A DNA stretch of 39,495 nucleotides from REEP01 sp964517265 (GTDB taxonomy: Bacteria > Pseudomonadota > Alphaproteobacteria > Rhodospirillales > Defluviicoccaceae). The notes under the pieces were generated by a model. That model was not told the DNA's origin. It did not search any database and saw only the letters and a list, made by a program, of their open reading frames with translations. The DNA lies in NCBI GenBank assembly GCA_964517265.1, contig CAZFBS010000029.1, positions 1 to 39,495 on the forward strand. The letters are read 5' to 3'. Position numbers and translations under genes: made by a program. Position 1 is the first letter of the stretch. Every line of letters begins with the position of its first letter. This document shows positions 15,367 to 26,374 of the stretch, piece after piece.

Positions 15367-16785
15367 TCAGCCTGAATTCCTGTCCATCCGCAACTCCCTG
15401 GCGATCTCTTCCGGATTGAACAGAAGGCCGTTCTTGATCACGTGGCGGATCTTCTGGGTGTTGCTGATGTCGCGCAACGGATCGTCGTCAAGCACGACCA
15501 GATCGGCCATCTTGCCAACGTTGAGGCTGCCCAGCTCGTTTTGCCGCTGCATGGCGATCGCCCCGCCGCGGGTGGCGGCGAGCAGCGCTTGCATCGGCGT
15601 TAGTCCGGCCGCCACCATCCGCTCCAATTCACGATGCAAGGCCGGTCCATGCAGCATGCCGATGTTCCCCGCGTCGGAACCTGCGGCAACTGCAATCTCC
15701 TGCTCGTGCACACGGAGCAGGTTATCGGCAGCAGTGCCGTTCGGAACTAGCGGCAACGCTGGCAATCCCCCGTCGGGACCCAGTCCGTCCAGCGGCAGCA
15801 TGCTCGGTCGGATGAGGCTTGCGAGGGCGGCCGGATTGCCAAGCCGGCGTTCGATCCCACGAAGGTTGAGTTGGCCGTTGAAGACCTCCTGGTAGACTTC
15901 CTCGACCGCCAGCGTGGTGATGGACACCACATTGTTCTGCTGCATCGCGTTGAGCAAGACACTATCGACAGGCAGATCGTTGATGGTATGGGCAACAACA
16001 CTGGCGCCCGCAGCCACCACCGCATGGGTAAGAGCCAGATTGTCCGAATTTGCAAGGACTCTGACACCGGCGGCCCGAGCCGCCGCGGTGGCAGCGCGAA
16101 CCCAGGCCAATTCCTCATCCAGCGGCCGTCCGCCCGGCGTCAGCCATATCTTGATCATGTCAGGCTTGTAGGGCAGCAGCCGATCCACCGCTTCACGGGC
16201 ATTCTCGGCGGTGGTGACGGCAAGCATCGGTGGGTCGTCAAGCTCCTGCAGCTGTGCCGGCGGTGCATTGGAGAGCAGCGGGCCGGTGGCCGCCACCCGC
16301 GGCGCGCGCGGGATTCGCTCGGCAAGGGAGCGAACGTCGAAAATCCAGAACGGGCCGCCGCCGTCGATGACGCTGGTAACGCCGCTTGCGATATAGCGGG
16401 CGAACGTCTCCGGAAGCTGCGCGCGAACCTGCTCAATTTCCTCTTTGTAAGGCGCGACAGCACGCAGGTCGATCAGATCTGGCCGGGTGTAAAGGCCACC
16501 CGACTGGAAGAAATGGACATGAGCGTCAATCAGGCCGGGAATCACCCACTTTTTTGTGGCATCGACAATCCGGGTGCCGAACGGCAGATCGATGGTGTCG
16601 TCCGCTCCAATCGCGACGATCCTCTCGCCGTCGATCAAGATGGTGGTATGCGGGCGTGGCGGCTGGCCGCTCCCATCGATCACGGTGCCGCCGACGACCG
16701 CAAGCCAGGGGCTTTCCGCCTGCGCCGCTGGGAGAATGAGCAGGGCAAGAAGGACAGCAAGCACGATTCTCAGGCGCGCCATCAA
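15367..16785 (-). CDS. Exported metal-dependent amidohydrolase, imidazolonepropionase-like
   Basis: This 472-aa protein starts with a signal peptide (RLRIVLAVLLALLILPAAQA, cut after about residue 23), so it acts in the periplasm. The amidohydrolase barrel follows: the HxH pair in PGLIDAHVHFF (His89, His91), Lys212 in DMIKIWLTPGG as the bridging lysine candidate, His266 in VVAHTIND, and a late Asp in AAGSDAGNIG. The first of the later metal ligands, normally in a HAHG motif, is Asn here (VLANSDN, about residue 246). The end, GSLNVGKMADLVVLDDDPL, is the normal composite-domain closing. The substrate is unknown: related enzymes cut cyclic amides or peptide-like bonds. It is the first gene of the maf-aroE-coaE operon. 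Confidence 0.9.
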   Translation of the reverse strand: MMARLRIVLAVLLALLILPAAQAESPWLAVVGGTVIDGSGQPPRPHTTILIDGERIVAIGADDTIDLPFGTRIVDATKKWVIPGLIDAHVHFFQSGGLYTRPDLIDLRAVAPYKEEIEQVRAQLPETFARYIASGVTSVIDGGGPFWIFDVRSLAERIPRAPRVAATGPLLSNAPPAQLQELDDPPMLAVTTAENAREAVDRLLPYKPDMIKIWLTPGGRPLDEELAWVRAATAAARAAGVRVLANSDNLALTHAVVAAGASVVAHTINDLPVDSVLLNAMQQNNVVSITTLAVEEVYQEVFNGQLNLRGIERRLGNPAALASLIRPSMLPLDGLGPDGGLPALPLVPNGTAADNLLRVHEQEIAVAAGSDAGNIGMLHGPALHRELERMVAAGLTPMQALLAATRGGAIAMQRQNELGSLNVGKMADLVVLDDDPLRDISNTQKIRHVIKNGLLFNPEEIARELRMDRNSG

Positions 16786-17032
16786 GTGGATCGGGACTCT
16801 CCTGTGCGAACGGTGATCGGTAATTGTACCCCATAGCGAGAACCAGCACTACCATCGCCTGTTCCTGCACGAGGGACGTGCGCAGCCGCGGCGAAAGGGC
16901 AGCAAATGTCATCTTTTGTCGCCACGACATACAAAGAACGAAGCACACGTCGGCGCCAATGAAGTATCGTCGCCCGGCGAAATGTTGCCTTATGATGACA
17001 GCGATCAACCGGCATCGAGGGGTGAGACGAAC

Positions 17033-17992
17033 ATGGCCGTGGCGCGATTGCTTGCAGATATCGGTGGTACCAACGTCCGCTTTGCCCTGCAGCGGGGAGC
17101 CGAGCCGGCGACCGAAATCATGGTGCTGGCCACCGAGGACTACGCCGCTCTTGATCAAGCGGCGCTCAGCTACCTCGCCCGGATCGGCCGCCCGGCGGAC
17201 CTCAAGCTCGGAGCGTTCGCCATCGCCAGCCCGATCACCGGCGATCTTGTCAGCATGACCAACCTGCCGTGGCGGTTCTCGACCGAGGAGGTCCGGCGGG
17301 CGCTTGGCTTCGATGCGCTGCTGGTGGTCAACGATTTCGTCGCGGTTGCTCACGGCGTACCTTACCTTCCGACCACGGAGCTGATTCAGGTCGGCGGCGA
17401 GCAGCCGGTCCCGCTGGAGCAAAAGGCGCTGATCGGTCCCGGCACCGGCCTCGGCACCTCGGGCCTGGTGCCCAGCAAGGACCAGTGGATCGTGCTTGAG
17501 GCGGAAGGCGGGCACGTGACGATGGCGCCGGCGAACGACCGGGAGAGCGCGATCCTCGCCCAGTTGCGCCCCGTCTATGGCCACGTCTCGGCCGAGCGGG
17601 TGGTGAGCGGGATGGGCCTCGTCAATCTCTATACGGCCATCGCCGGGCTCGAAGGCCGGCCGACCGAGAACCTGGAGCCCCCCGACATCACCCGCAAAGC
17701 GGCACAAGGGACATGCCCGATCTGCAAGGAGGCGGTGGACACCTTCTGCGCCATGCTCGGAACCATCGCCGGGAACCTTGTGCTGACTTTGGGCGCACGC
17801 GGCGGCCTCTACATCGGCGGCGGTATCGTGCCCAAGCTCGGCGAGGTCTTTTTCCAGTCCGGCTTTCGCCGCCGGTTCGAGGAGAAGGGACGCTTTGAAA
17901 GCTACGTTGCGCCGGTGCCGGCCTATGTGATCGTCTCGAAGTACCCCGCCTTCATCGGCCTGCAGCACATTCTCGACCGCATCGACCCCTAG
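17033..17992 (+). CDS. glk: Glucokinase
   Basis: This 319-aa bacterial glucokinase (ASKHA fold) phosphorylates glucose with ATP. The phosphate-1 motif is LLADIGGTNVRFAL at the N-terminus. Substrate contacts are in ASPITGDLVSMTNLPWRFS and VVNDFVAVAHG, where the Asp is the catalytic base. The phosphate-2 loop is IGPGTGLGTSGL, with LEAEGGHVTMAP after it. The adenosine region is LGARGGLYIGGGIVPKL. The ATG follows GAGGGG; an upstream open frame of 39 codons is not needed. It is divergent from the amidohydrolase (247-nt spacer, no structure seen) and convergent with the B12-binding gene. Confidence 0.97.
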   Translation: MAVARLLADIGGTNVRFALQRGAEPATEIMVLATEDYAALDQAALSYLARIGRPADLKLGAFAIASPITGDLVSMTNLPWRFSTEEVRRALGFDALLVVNDFVAVAHGVPYLPTTELIQVGGEQPVPLEQKALIGPGTGLGTSGLVPSKDQWIVLEAEGGHVTMAPANDRESAILAQLRPVYGHVSAERVVSGMGLVNLYTAIAGLEGRPTENLEPPDITRKAAQGTCPICKEAVDTFCAMLGTIAGNLVLTLGARGGLYIGGGIVPKLGEVFFQSGFRRRFEEKGRFESYVAPVPAYVIVSKYPAFIGLQHILDRIDP

Positions 17993-18011
17993 AAAAGCCG
18001 CTGCGCCTCGA

Positions 18012-19058
18012 TCACGCCGTCATCGCGACCGCCGCCTCCGCATCGGGACTCCACGCATCGGCACCGAGATAGCGCCAAACCCCCTCGAAACGGTTGGTCG
18101 GAAGGCCTCCGACCAGGATGACGGGACAGCGTCCGCCAAGCTCCGCGCGCAGCGTGGCGATACAGTGGCGCAGCGTGGGAAACTGCTGGACCATCGAGAC
18201 CGACAAGGCCACGAGGTCCGGGTGCGCATGGTCCACCTGCGCAAGCAGCGCTTCGGTCGGCGTATTGGCGCCAAGGTACTGAACCGCGTATCCGGCAAGC
18301 TCATACGCGTCCGCCAGCATCCGAAGGCCGATGACATGATGATTGTGCTGGACTCCCGCCAGCAGCACCATGCGGCCTGTCGGTGGTTGAAACGGGCCTT
18401 TCAGGAATAGCTCGACCAGCAGAGTCTGGGCAACGGCCGACGCCAAGTGCTCTTGCGCGACGCTGATCTCGTTCCGTTCCCACGTCTGCCCGATCGCATA
18501 AAGACTGGGCTGAAACAGATGAGTGGCGATATGCACGTAACGGCGAGGGTTACCCCCGACGTCGGTACTGGCATCGAGAATGGCGCGAGCGGCGGCACTG
18601 TCGCCGGCGAGAAGGCAACGCGCAAACGCACCCACTGCCGGGTGAGGCTCCGGCAAACGGGCCTGATAGAACGGCACCAGCGCCTGCCAATCGCCTGCCA
18701 GTGCTGTCAGGCCGGCATCCAGACACGCCAGCGCCGCGATGCGTCGTTCCGGCGCAAGCCGCTCCGCCAGGAACTGCCGGAGCAGCGTGAGCGACTCGAT
18801 CAACATTTGCACCGGCACCCCGCGCGCCTTCAGCACACCCGCCAGCCAGACGACATAGTCGGTGAAATAGACCGGTGCCTCCACGTCCACGGCGGCGCTG
18901 AGAAACTCCACGTGCATGCGGAGATCCTGCCGGCTCTGAAAGCGGCCATGGGCGCCGAACGGGATCACAACACCCGCATGGCGCAGCGAAATCTGATCGA
19001 GGATCCAGGCCGCCGCGTCATCGGCAAGGGTCTCGATCGGTCCGGGCAGCCAGCCTTT
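18012..19058 (-). CDS. B12-binding domain protein, 5' end lost in the gap
   Basis: The frame is open from the stop at 18012 back to the gap with no stop, so at least 348 residues are coded and the true start is missing; the GTG at 18968 is only an internal candidate. The last 200 residues are a methionine-synthase-type B12-binding module. A helical cap contains IGQTWERNEISVAQEHLAS, the W-x9-EH pattern of CarH/LitR-type cobalamin sensors. Then come QHNHHVIGLRM, where DxHxxG is expected (Asp is Asn here, His kept), and the Rossmann part VILVGGLPTNR. The N-terminal helical part is not assigned. A light- or cobalamin-responsive regulator is possible. No DNA-binding domain is visible in the known part. 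Confidence 0.8.
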   Translation of the reverse strand, partial: KGWLPGPIETLADDAAAWILDQISLRHAGVVIPFGAHGRFQSRQDLRMHVEFLSAAVDVEAPVYFTDYVVWLAGVLKARGVPVQMLIESLTLLRQFLAERLAPERRIAALACLDAGLTALAGDWQALVPFYQARLPEPHPAVGAFARCLLAGDSAAARAILDASTDVGGNPRRYVHIATHLFQPSLYAIGQTWERNEISVAQEHLASAVAQTLLVELFLKGPFQPPTGRMVLLAGVQHNHHVIGLRMLADAYELAGYAVQYLGANTPTEALLAQVDHAHPDLVALSVSMVQQFPTLRHCIATLRAELGGRCPVILVGGLPTNRFEGVWRYLGADAWSPDAEAAVAMTA

Positions 19059-19158
19059 NNNNNNNNNNNNNNNNNNNNNNNNNNNNNNNNNNNNNNNNNN
19101 NNNNNNNNNNNNNNNNNNNNNNNNNNNNNNNNNNNNNNNNNNNNNNNNNNNNNNNNNN
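19059..19158. other. Assembly gap (100 N)
   Basis: Exactly 100 N bases separate the B12-binding gene from the gyrB stop codon. A round number of this kind is the usual scaffolding placeholder, so the real length is unknown. The missing 5' end of the B12-binding gene lies here. Confidence 0.98.
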
Positions 19159-21633
<2,475 letters not shown>

Positions 21634-21708
21634 TCCTTCCGTCCTCCTCTTCCCTCGTCGGCCGCGCGGTGGCGACCGCCTCCCCGATTGTCCATCAACG
21701 GTTGCCCA

Positions 21709-22851
21709 TCAACGGCTCACGGCGGGCACCACCGCCGCATTGTCGACCGTCAGGAACTGAGCCCGCCCGGCCAGCGGCTGGAATACACTGCGCTCGGTGC
21801 CCGTATACCATGCCTGGGCTCCGATCGCCGCCATCAGCTCGAACAGTCCGATCCGATGCCGGCGGTCCAGGTGGGCCGCAATCTCGTCAAGCAGAACCAG
21901 CGGCAATGCCCGCCGCGCGGCGGCCTGTGCCCGCGCTCCCGCCAGCACAAGAGCGATCAGCAGCGCCTTCTGCTCGCCAGTGGAACAGGTTCCGGCGATC
22001 TGTCCGGTTCCGGCGCGGCGGACCAAAAGGTCACTCCTGTGCGGCCCTTCCGCGGCCCCTCCGTTCTCCGCATCGATCCGCCGCGACGCCTGCAGCCGCT
22101 CCCGCAGCCGATCCTCGGCCGCCAACGCCGGCTCGTCGTCCAGCCACCGTTCCACACCGTCGATCTCGATCACGGCACCCGGGAACGGCGCCAGCATCTC
22201 GCTACCGATGGCGGAGAGGCGCTCGGCGGCATCCCGCCGTCCGGCCGCCGCGGCGATGCCATGGCGAGCCATCGCGTCTTCCAGTGCGGCCAGCCACGCG
22301 CCGTCGACAGGGCCCTGACGGAGAAGCCGGGACCGCTCGCGCATCGCCTTCTCGTAGGCGCTGACACGCTCCGCATGGCCGGGATCGAGGCCATAGACGA
22401 GACGATCGAGAAAACGGCGGCGCGTGGCCGCACCCTCCAGGAACAGCCTGTCCATTTCCGGCGTCAACCAAGTCACCCCGAGCACGCCCGCCAGCGCCGT
22501 CTGACTTCTCATCGGCTGCCCATCGATCTTCACCAGCCGACGCTCGCGCACAACACTGGCGGCATCGCGACCGGTCGCCAGCTCGACGAAGCCGTCTTGA
22601 GCGCGCATCCGGGCCGCCACACTCCAGCCCGCGGTCACCGTTCCATCGGTTTGCCAGCGAGCGACGTCCTCAAGGCGCGCACGGCGCAACCCGCGGCCGG
22701 GCGCCAGGAACGAGAGCGCCTCCAGCACGGTCGTCTTGCCGGCACCGTTGGAACCGGTGAGAACCACCGGTTCATCGGCAACAGTCAGCCTCAGGTGTCC
22801 GAAACAGCGAAAATTCGTCAGCGTCAGACGATTCACCGAAACGGAAGGCAC
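21709..22851 (-). CDS. recF: DNA replication and repair protein RecF
   Basis: An SMC-like ATPase of about 380 aa that helps RecOR load RecA at single-strand gaps. The N-terminal end is VNRLTLTNFRCFGHLRL and the Walker A is GSNGAGKTTVLEAL. The signature motif is STGEQKALLIALVL and Walker B is LVLLDEIAAHLD. I chose the GTG at 22851, because a GGAGG lies about 11 nt upstream and the protein then begins right before the first strand. The frame also has a GTG at 22923, 4 nt after the dnaN stop, which would add 24 residues. Expression is likely from the dnaN promoter. Confidence 0.95.
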   Translation of the reverse strand: MPSVSVNRLTLTNFRCFGHLRLTVADEPVVLTGSNGAGKTTVLEALSFLAPGRGLRRARLEDVARWQTDGTVTAGWSVAARMRAQDGFVELATGRDAASVVRERRLVKIDGQPMRSQTALAGVLGVTWLTPEMDRLFLEGAATRRRFLDRLVYGLDPGHAERVSAYEKAMRERSRLLRQGPVDGAWLAALEDAMARHGIAAAAGRRDAAERLSAIGSEMLAPFPGAVIEIDGVERWLDDEPALAAEDRLRERLQASRRIDAENGGAAEGPHRSDLLVRRAGTGQIAGTCSTGEQKALLIALVLAGARAQAAARRALPLVLLDEIAAHLDRRHRIGLFELMAAIGAQAWYTGTERSVFQPLAGRAQFLTVDNAAVVPAVSR

Positions 22852-22927
22852 CCTCTCGGCACCCTCCGCCTGCCGGTCCGCAATGTCGTCATCAATCAAG
22901 CTCGTTGGAACTTGGGCTCCCACCCCG

Positions 22928-24046
22928 TCAAACGCGCATCGGCATCAGGACGTATATGGCGCTCTCGTCGCCAACCTCCCGCAGCAGCGTCGGCGAGGAG
23001 GCATCCGCCATCAAAAGCCGCGCGCTGGCGCCCTCGATCTGCTGGACGATATCCAATAAGTAGCGGGAATTGAAACCGATTTCCAGGGCTTCCCCGGCAT
23101 AATCGACCTCCAGTTCCTCGGTTGCACTGCCATATTCGGGGCTGCTCGCCGAGAGCACCAGGGTGCCGTCGGCAACGGCCAGCTTGACCGCCCGGGATTT
23201 CTCGGTGGAAATGGCCGAGACTCGGTCGACGGCATCGGCGAACAGCTTGGTATCGACGTCGAGGCGTTTGTCGTTGCCGATCGGAATCACCTTCTCGTAG
23301 TCCGGGAAGGTCCCGTCGATCAGCTTGGACGTCAGCACCGCGTCGTTGAAGGTGAACCGGACCTTCGTCTCGGCAAGGGCGATGACGATGTCATCCGCCG
23401 CTTCGTCGATCAGCTTTCTGACCTCGGCCACTGTCTTGCGCGGGAGGATGATCCCCGGCATGTCCTTTGCCCCTTCAGGCAACGGAACCTCGACGCTGGC
23501 CAGCCTGTGGCCGTCAGTGGCCACGGCGCGCAGAACATCGATGCCCTGGCGCTTGGCTGCGTGCAGGTAAATCCCATTCAGATAGTAGCGGGTCTCTTCC
23601 GTCGAAATCGCGAAGCGGGTGCGATCGATCAGCCCCCGCAGCGCGTTCGGAGACAGCCGGAACTGATGGGACAGATCGGCACCCGACATCACCGGGAAGT
23701 CGGTCACGGGCAGGCAAGGCAAGGTGAAGCGGGACCGGCCGCAGCGCATCATCAGCTTCTCGTTGCCGCCGTCGCTGTCGAAAGTCACCTCTGCCCCGTC
23801 CGGCAGCTTGCGCACGATATCATACAGGGTATGAGCCGGCACGGTGGTCGCTCCCGGTCCGGCTGCCTTTGTCGCAACCCCCTCGGCCACCTCAAGATCC
23901 ATGTCCGTCGCGGTCAGCAACAGACGTTTCTTGGCGGCTTCAAGCTTGACGTTGGAGAGGATCGGGATCGTGTTGCGCCTTTCGACCACGCTCTGCACAT
24001 GGGCGAGGGAGCGCAGCAGGGCCGCCCGTTCGATGGTGAAGTTCAT
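22928..24046 (-). CDS. dnaN: DNA polymerase III beta subunit (sliding clamp)
   Basis: This 372-aa protein is the ring-shaped clamp that tethers DNA polymerase III. The start MNFTIERAALLRSLAHVQSVVERRNT and the three-domain length are normal. Typical sites are IPILSNVKLEA, TATDMDLEV, LPGIILPRKTV-like (here MPGIILPRKTVAEV) and the C-terminal YVLMPMRV, which forms the hydrophobic partner-binding pocket edge. It lies between dnaA and recF, with 256 nt from dnaA and 4 nt or more to recF. A promoter-like pair in the spacer may give it its own transcript. Confidence 0.98.
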   Translation of the reverse strand: MNFTIERAALLRSLAHVQSVVERRNTIPILSNVKLEAAKKRLLLTATDMDLEVAEGVATKAAGPGATTVPAHTLYDIVRKLPDGAEVTFDSDGGNEKLMMRCGRSRFTLPCLPVTDFPVMSGADLSHQFRLSPNALRGLIDRTRFAISTEETRYYLNGIYLHAAKRQGIDVLRAVATDGHRLASVEVPLPEGAKDMPGIILPRKTVAEVRKLIDEAADDIVIALAETKVRFTFNDAVLTSKLIDGTFPDYEKVIPIGNDKRLDVDTKLFADAVDRVSAISTEKSRAVKLAVADGTLVLSASSPEYGSATEELEVDYAGEALEIGFNSRYLLDIVQQIEGASARLLMADASSPTLLREVGDESAIYVLMPMRV

Positions 24047-24241
24047 GGGTTGAAATTCATGATTTCTGGTTCATGGGGTGACATTATATCGCGCAAACGA
24101 TAGCGGGAAACGCTCGTGGCAATGAATCCCGGCTGTGCATGGATCGCGCGCCGGAGACAGGGCAGGGACAAGAGTACGTCAGCTGTGCCGTCCGAACCTT
24201 CGAGCCGTAAAAGCGGCCGACCCCCACCCCGGCCCGGGTGG

Positions 24242-24269
24242 AGTATACCAGAGGGGCCCCAGATGCGAA
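24242..24269 (-). promoter_or_regulatory. Putative dnaN promoter
   Basis: On the minus strand TTCGCA (24269-24264) and TATACT (24247-24242) are 16 nt apart. Each resembles the sigma-70 consensus (4/6 and 5/6). The same TATACT occurs in the dnaA candidate. It lies in the dnaA-dnaN spacer about 195 nt before the dnaN start. An imperfect inverted repeat (CCACCC at 24224-24229 and GGGTGG at 24236-24241) follows at once downstream. Confidence 0.35.
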
Positions 24270-24302
24270 GCGATTTCCGTCGTGCGCCCGATCGCGCGCC
24301 TC

Positions 24303-25700
24303 TCAGTTCTCCAGCATCCGGCGCAGAAGCTCGACGTCCTCGGCGAAGGCGCTGTCCTTGGCGTTCAACTCCTCGACCTTGCGGACGGCGTGCATGACGG
24401 TGGTGTGGTCGCGCCCGCCGAACTTGCGCCCGATCTCCGGCAGCGAGCGCGAAGTCAGCTGCTTGGCCAGATACATCGCGATCTGCCGCGGCCGCGCCAC
24501 CGAGCGCGCGCGCCGGGCCGAGCCCATGTCGGAGATCCGGATGTTGAAATGCGCCGCCACCTGCTTTTGGATTTCCTCAATGGTGACGCGGCGGTCGTGG
24601 GCGCGGAGGAGATCCTGCAGCACCTCCTGGGTGGTCTCCAAGGTGATGTCACGGCCGACCAATTGGGCGTGAGCGACGACCCGGTTCAGCGCCCCTTCCA
24701 GTTCGCGCACGTTGGAGGTGATCTTGTGGGCGAGAAATTCCATCACCTTGCCCGGGATCACGGCCCCGATCTGCTCTGCTTTCGACTGCAGGATACCGAG
24801 GCGGAGCTCGTAGGTGGTGGCGTGAATATCGGCGACGAGGCCGCAGTTGAGCCTGGACTTGAGCCGTTCCTGGATGCCTTCCAGATCACTCGGCGACTTG
24901 TCGGCCGAGAGCACGATCTGCCGGCCCTGATCGACCAAGGCGTTGAACGTGTGGAAGAACTCTTCCTGCGTGGAGTCCTTGCCGCTGATGAACTGCACAT
25001 CGTCGATCATCAGCACATCGACCGAGCGGAACTGCTCCTTGAAATCCACCGTGTTCTGCTCGCGCAGCGCCCGGATGAACCGGTACATGAACTTTTCTGC
25101 CGACAGGTAAATGACCGACCGCACCGGGATCTGGCAGCGGATATCCCAGCCGATGGCATGCAGAAGGTGGGTCTTGCCGAGCCCGACGCCGCCATAGAGG
25201 AACAGCGGGTTGAACGGCACCCGTTCGGCGGCGGCGACGCGCCTAGCCGCCGCGTAGGCGAATTCGTTGGGCTTGCCGACGACAAAGTTCTCGAACGTGT
25301 AGCGCGGATCGAGCGGAGCGCCGATCTCGTCCAGCGACTCGGCGTTGAAGGTGCTCTCGACGCGGCTGCCGCCGACGGCGCGGAGCAGCGGTGCCGGTGC
25401 CGCATGAACACGGTCGGACTGGACGACAATGTCGATACGGCGGATATCGGGGTTCTCGCCGCCCCACAGGGCGCGCAGGCGGTCTGCATAGTGGGCAAGG
25501 ACCCAGTCGCGCATGAACCGGGTGGGCACCGACATCGTCAGCAGACCCTCGCGAACTTCTCCGACGCTGATCGGCTTCAGCCAGCTTTGATACGCCGCCT
25601 CACCTATCTCGTCGCGAAGCGTGCCACTGATTTTCAACCATTGTGTCTTGATCGGCGAGGCTGCTTCTTCAGTCGTCATCACGTTGCCGCTGGGTATCAT
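24303..25700 (-). CDS. dnaA: Chromosomal replication initiator DnaA
   Basis: A 465-aa AAA+ protein that binds DnaA boxes and melts the origin. Domain I is near ISGTLRDEIGEAAYQSWLKP. The Walker A is LYGGVGLGKTHLLHA (about residues 170-180) and Walker B is VLMIDDVQFISG. The box VII/sensor region has RLKSRLNCGLVADI. Domain IV ends with ARPRQIAMYLAKQLTSRSLPEIG and the DNA-recognition motif GGRDHTTVMHA. I chose the ATG at 25700, which has AGAGGGG upstream; another ATG at 25679 and an open frame to 25760 are alternatives. A promoter candidate lies about 290 nt upstream. Confidence 0.97.
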   Translation of the reverse strand: MIPSGNVMTTEEAASPIKTQWLKISGTLRDEIGEAAYQSWLKPISVGEVREGLLTMSVPTRFMRDWVLAHYADRLRALWGGENPDIRRIDIVVQSDRVHAAPAPLLRAVGGSRVESTFNAESLDEIGAPLDPRYTFENFVVGKPNEFAYAAARRVAAAERVPFNPLFLYGGVGLGKTHLLHAIGWDIRCQIPVRSVIYLSAEKFMYRFIRALREQNTVDFKEQFRSVDVLMIDDVQFISGKDSTQEEFFHTFNALVDQGRQIVLSADKSPSDLEGIQERLKSRLNCGLVADIHATTYELRLGILQSKAEQIGAVIPGKVMEFLAHKITSNVRELEGALNRVVAHAQLVGRDITLETTQEVLQDLLRAHDRRVTIEEIQKQVAAHFNIRISDMGSARRARSVARPRQIAMYLAKQLTSRSLPEIGRKFGGRDHTTVMHAVRKVEELNAKDSAFAEDVELLRRMLEN

Positions 25701-25998
25701 CGTTCCGCCGCCCCTCTGTATCGTTGCCGTAGACCACGCCGGATCGTCCGGTGTGGTCAAGCGTGCTCGACATGGTCCGCTTCGTGATCGTCCTGGACGA
25801 TCGACGAACGAGAGATCCGCTTACGCAGCGGTAGGCGGCGCGCGTGATCATTTCTTGCACCATCGGACCTTTCGCCCGTGATGCCGCACCGCCTTGGCTA
25901 CCCCAGCTGTCCCCCCGGACAGAGTCGCATTGAGCGTACCGCACGGATCCCGGGACTCGACAGATCGCAGGCTCCCGGACTCCCTCCACGCGGACTAG

Positions 25999-26027
25999 AG
26001 TATACCCCATCAGGGGAATTTTTGCAA
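25999..26027 (-). promoter_or_regulatory. Putative dnaA promoter
   Basis: On the minus strand TTGCAA (26027-26022) and TATACT (26004-25999) are separated by 17 nt, the optimal sigma-70 spacing, with 4/6 and 5/6 consensus matches. The spacer contains CCCC-TGAT-GGGG, a small palindrome that could be an operator. A transcript from here would have a leader of about 290 nt before the chosen dnaA start, or rather less if a longer protein is made. Confidence 0.45.
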
Positions 26028-26354
26028 TCATCACTTCATCACCCGTTCAGCCAGACAAAGCCTCTGGGACAAGAACGAGGGTCAATTTCACTAGTTCCAA
26101 GAACCATCTGACCGATGGCTGCCGGATCATTCAGCAGGTGTGCCAATAATTCTTTGGGTCGGACCGCTTATATTATTATTTTGTCCGAAACGTCCTGATC
26201 GGGGGAAAAGGTACCGCGCGCCGCCGCCGCGTTCAACGTGATCGTAACAGGAACGAAGATAATATTTTACTTGACACTGGCGGCACTAACAACTTGCGAT
26301 ACAACTGAAATATTGGCTCGAAGAAAGGAAGCACCACCGACCCAAATGCTGCCC

Positions 26355-26374
26355 AAAATAGCCCAGAATGGGTC
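26355..26374 (-). terminator. Possible weak terminator after rpsT
   Basis: Directly after the rpsT stop, the minus strand reads GACCCATTCTGGGC followed by TATTTT. The stem is only CCCA/TGGG with a 3-nt loop, so it is weak. Its position and the T-rich tail are what suggest a terminator. Confidence 0.3.

Larger units (their letters stand above)
25701..26374. other. Long dnaA-rpsT spacer, no DnaA boxes seen
   Basis: There is no supportable gene in about 670 nt. It is visibly richer in A and T than its neighbours from about 26140 to 26360, with a TATATTATTATTTTGT stretch near 26168 and ATAATATTTTACTTGACA near 26259. I searched by eye for TTATCCACA-like DnaA boxes on both strands and found none. 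The dnaA promoter candidate at 25999-26027 is the only element I would mark. In alphaproteobacteria oriC is often far from dnaA, so a normal regulatory spacer is the simplest reading. Confidence 0.55.

Noticed and set aside
24135..25787. 550-codon plus-strand frame
   Set aside because: It is antisense to dnaA with no recognisable domain; a GC-driven shadow.
26001..26023. CCCC-ATCA-GGGG followed by TTTTT as a plus-strand terminator
   Set aside because: The stem is only 4 bp and no plus-strand gene ends here. I prefer to read it as the spacer of the minus-strand dnaA promoter.
26271..26303. TTGACA near 26271 as a plus-strand promoter
   Set aside because: No -10 box lies at 16-18 nt; GATACA is 21 nt away. 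No gene on the plus strand follows.
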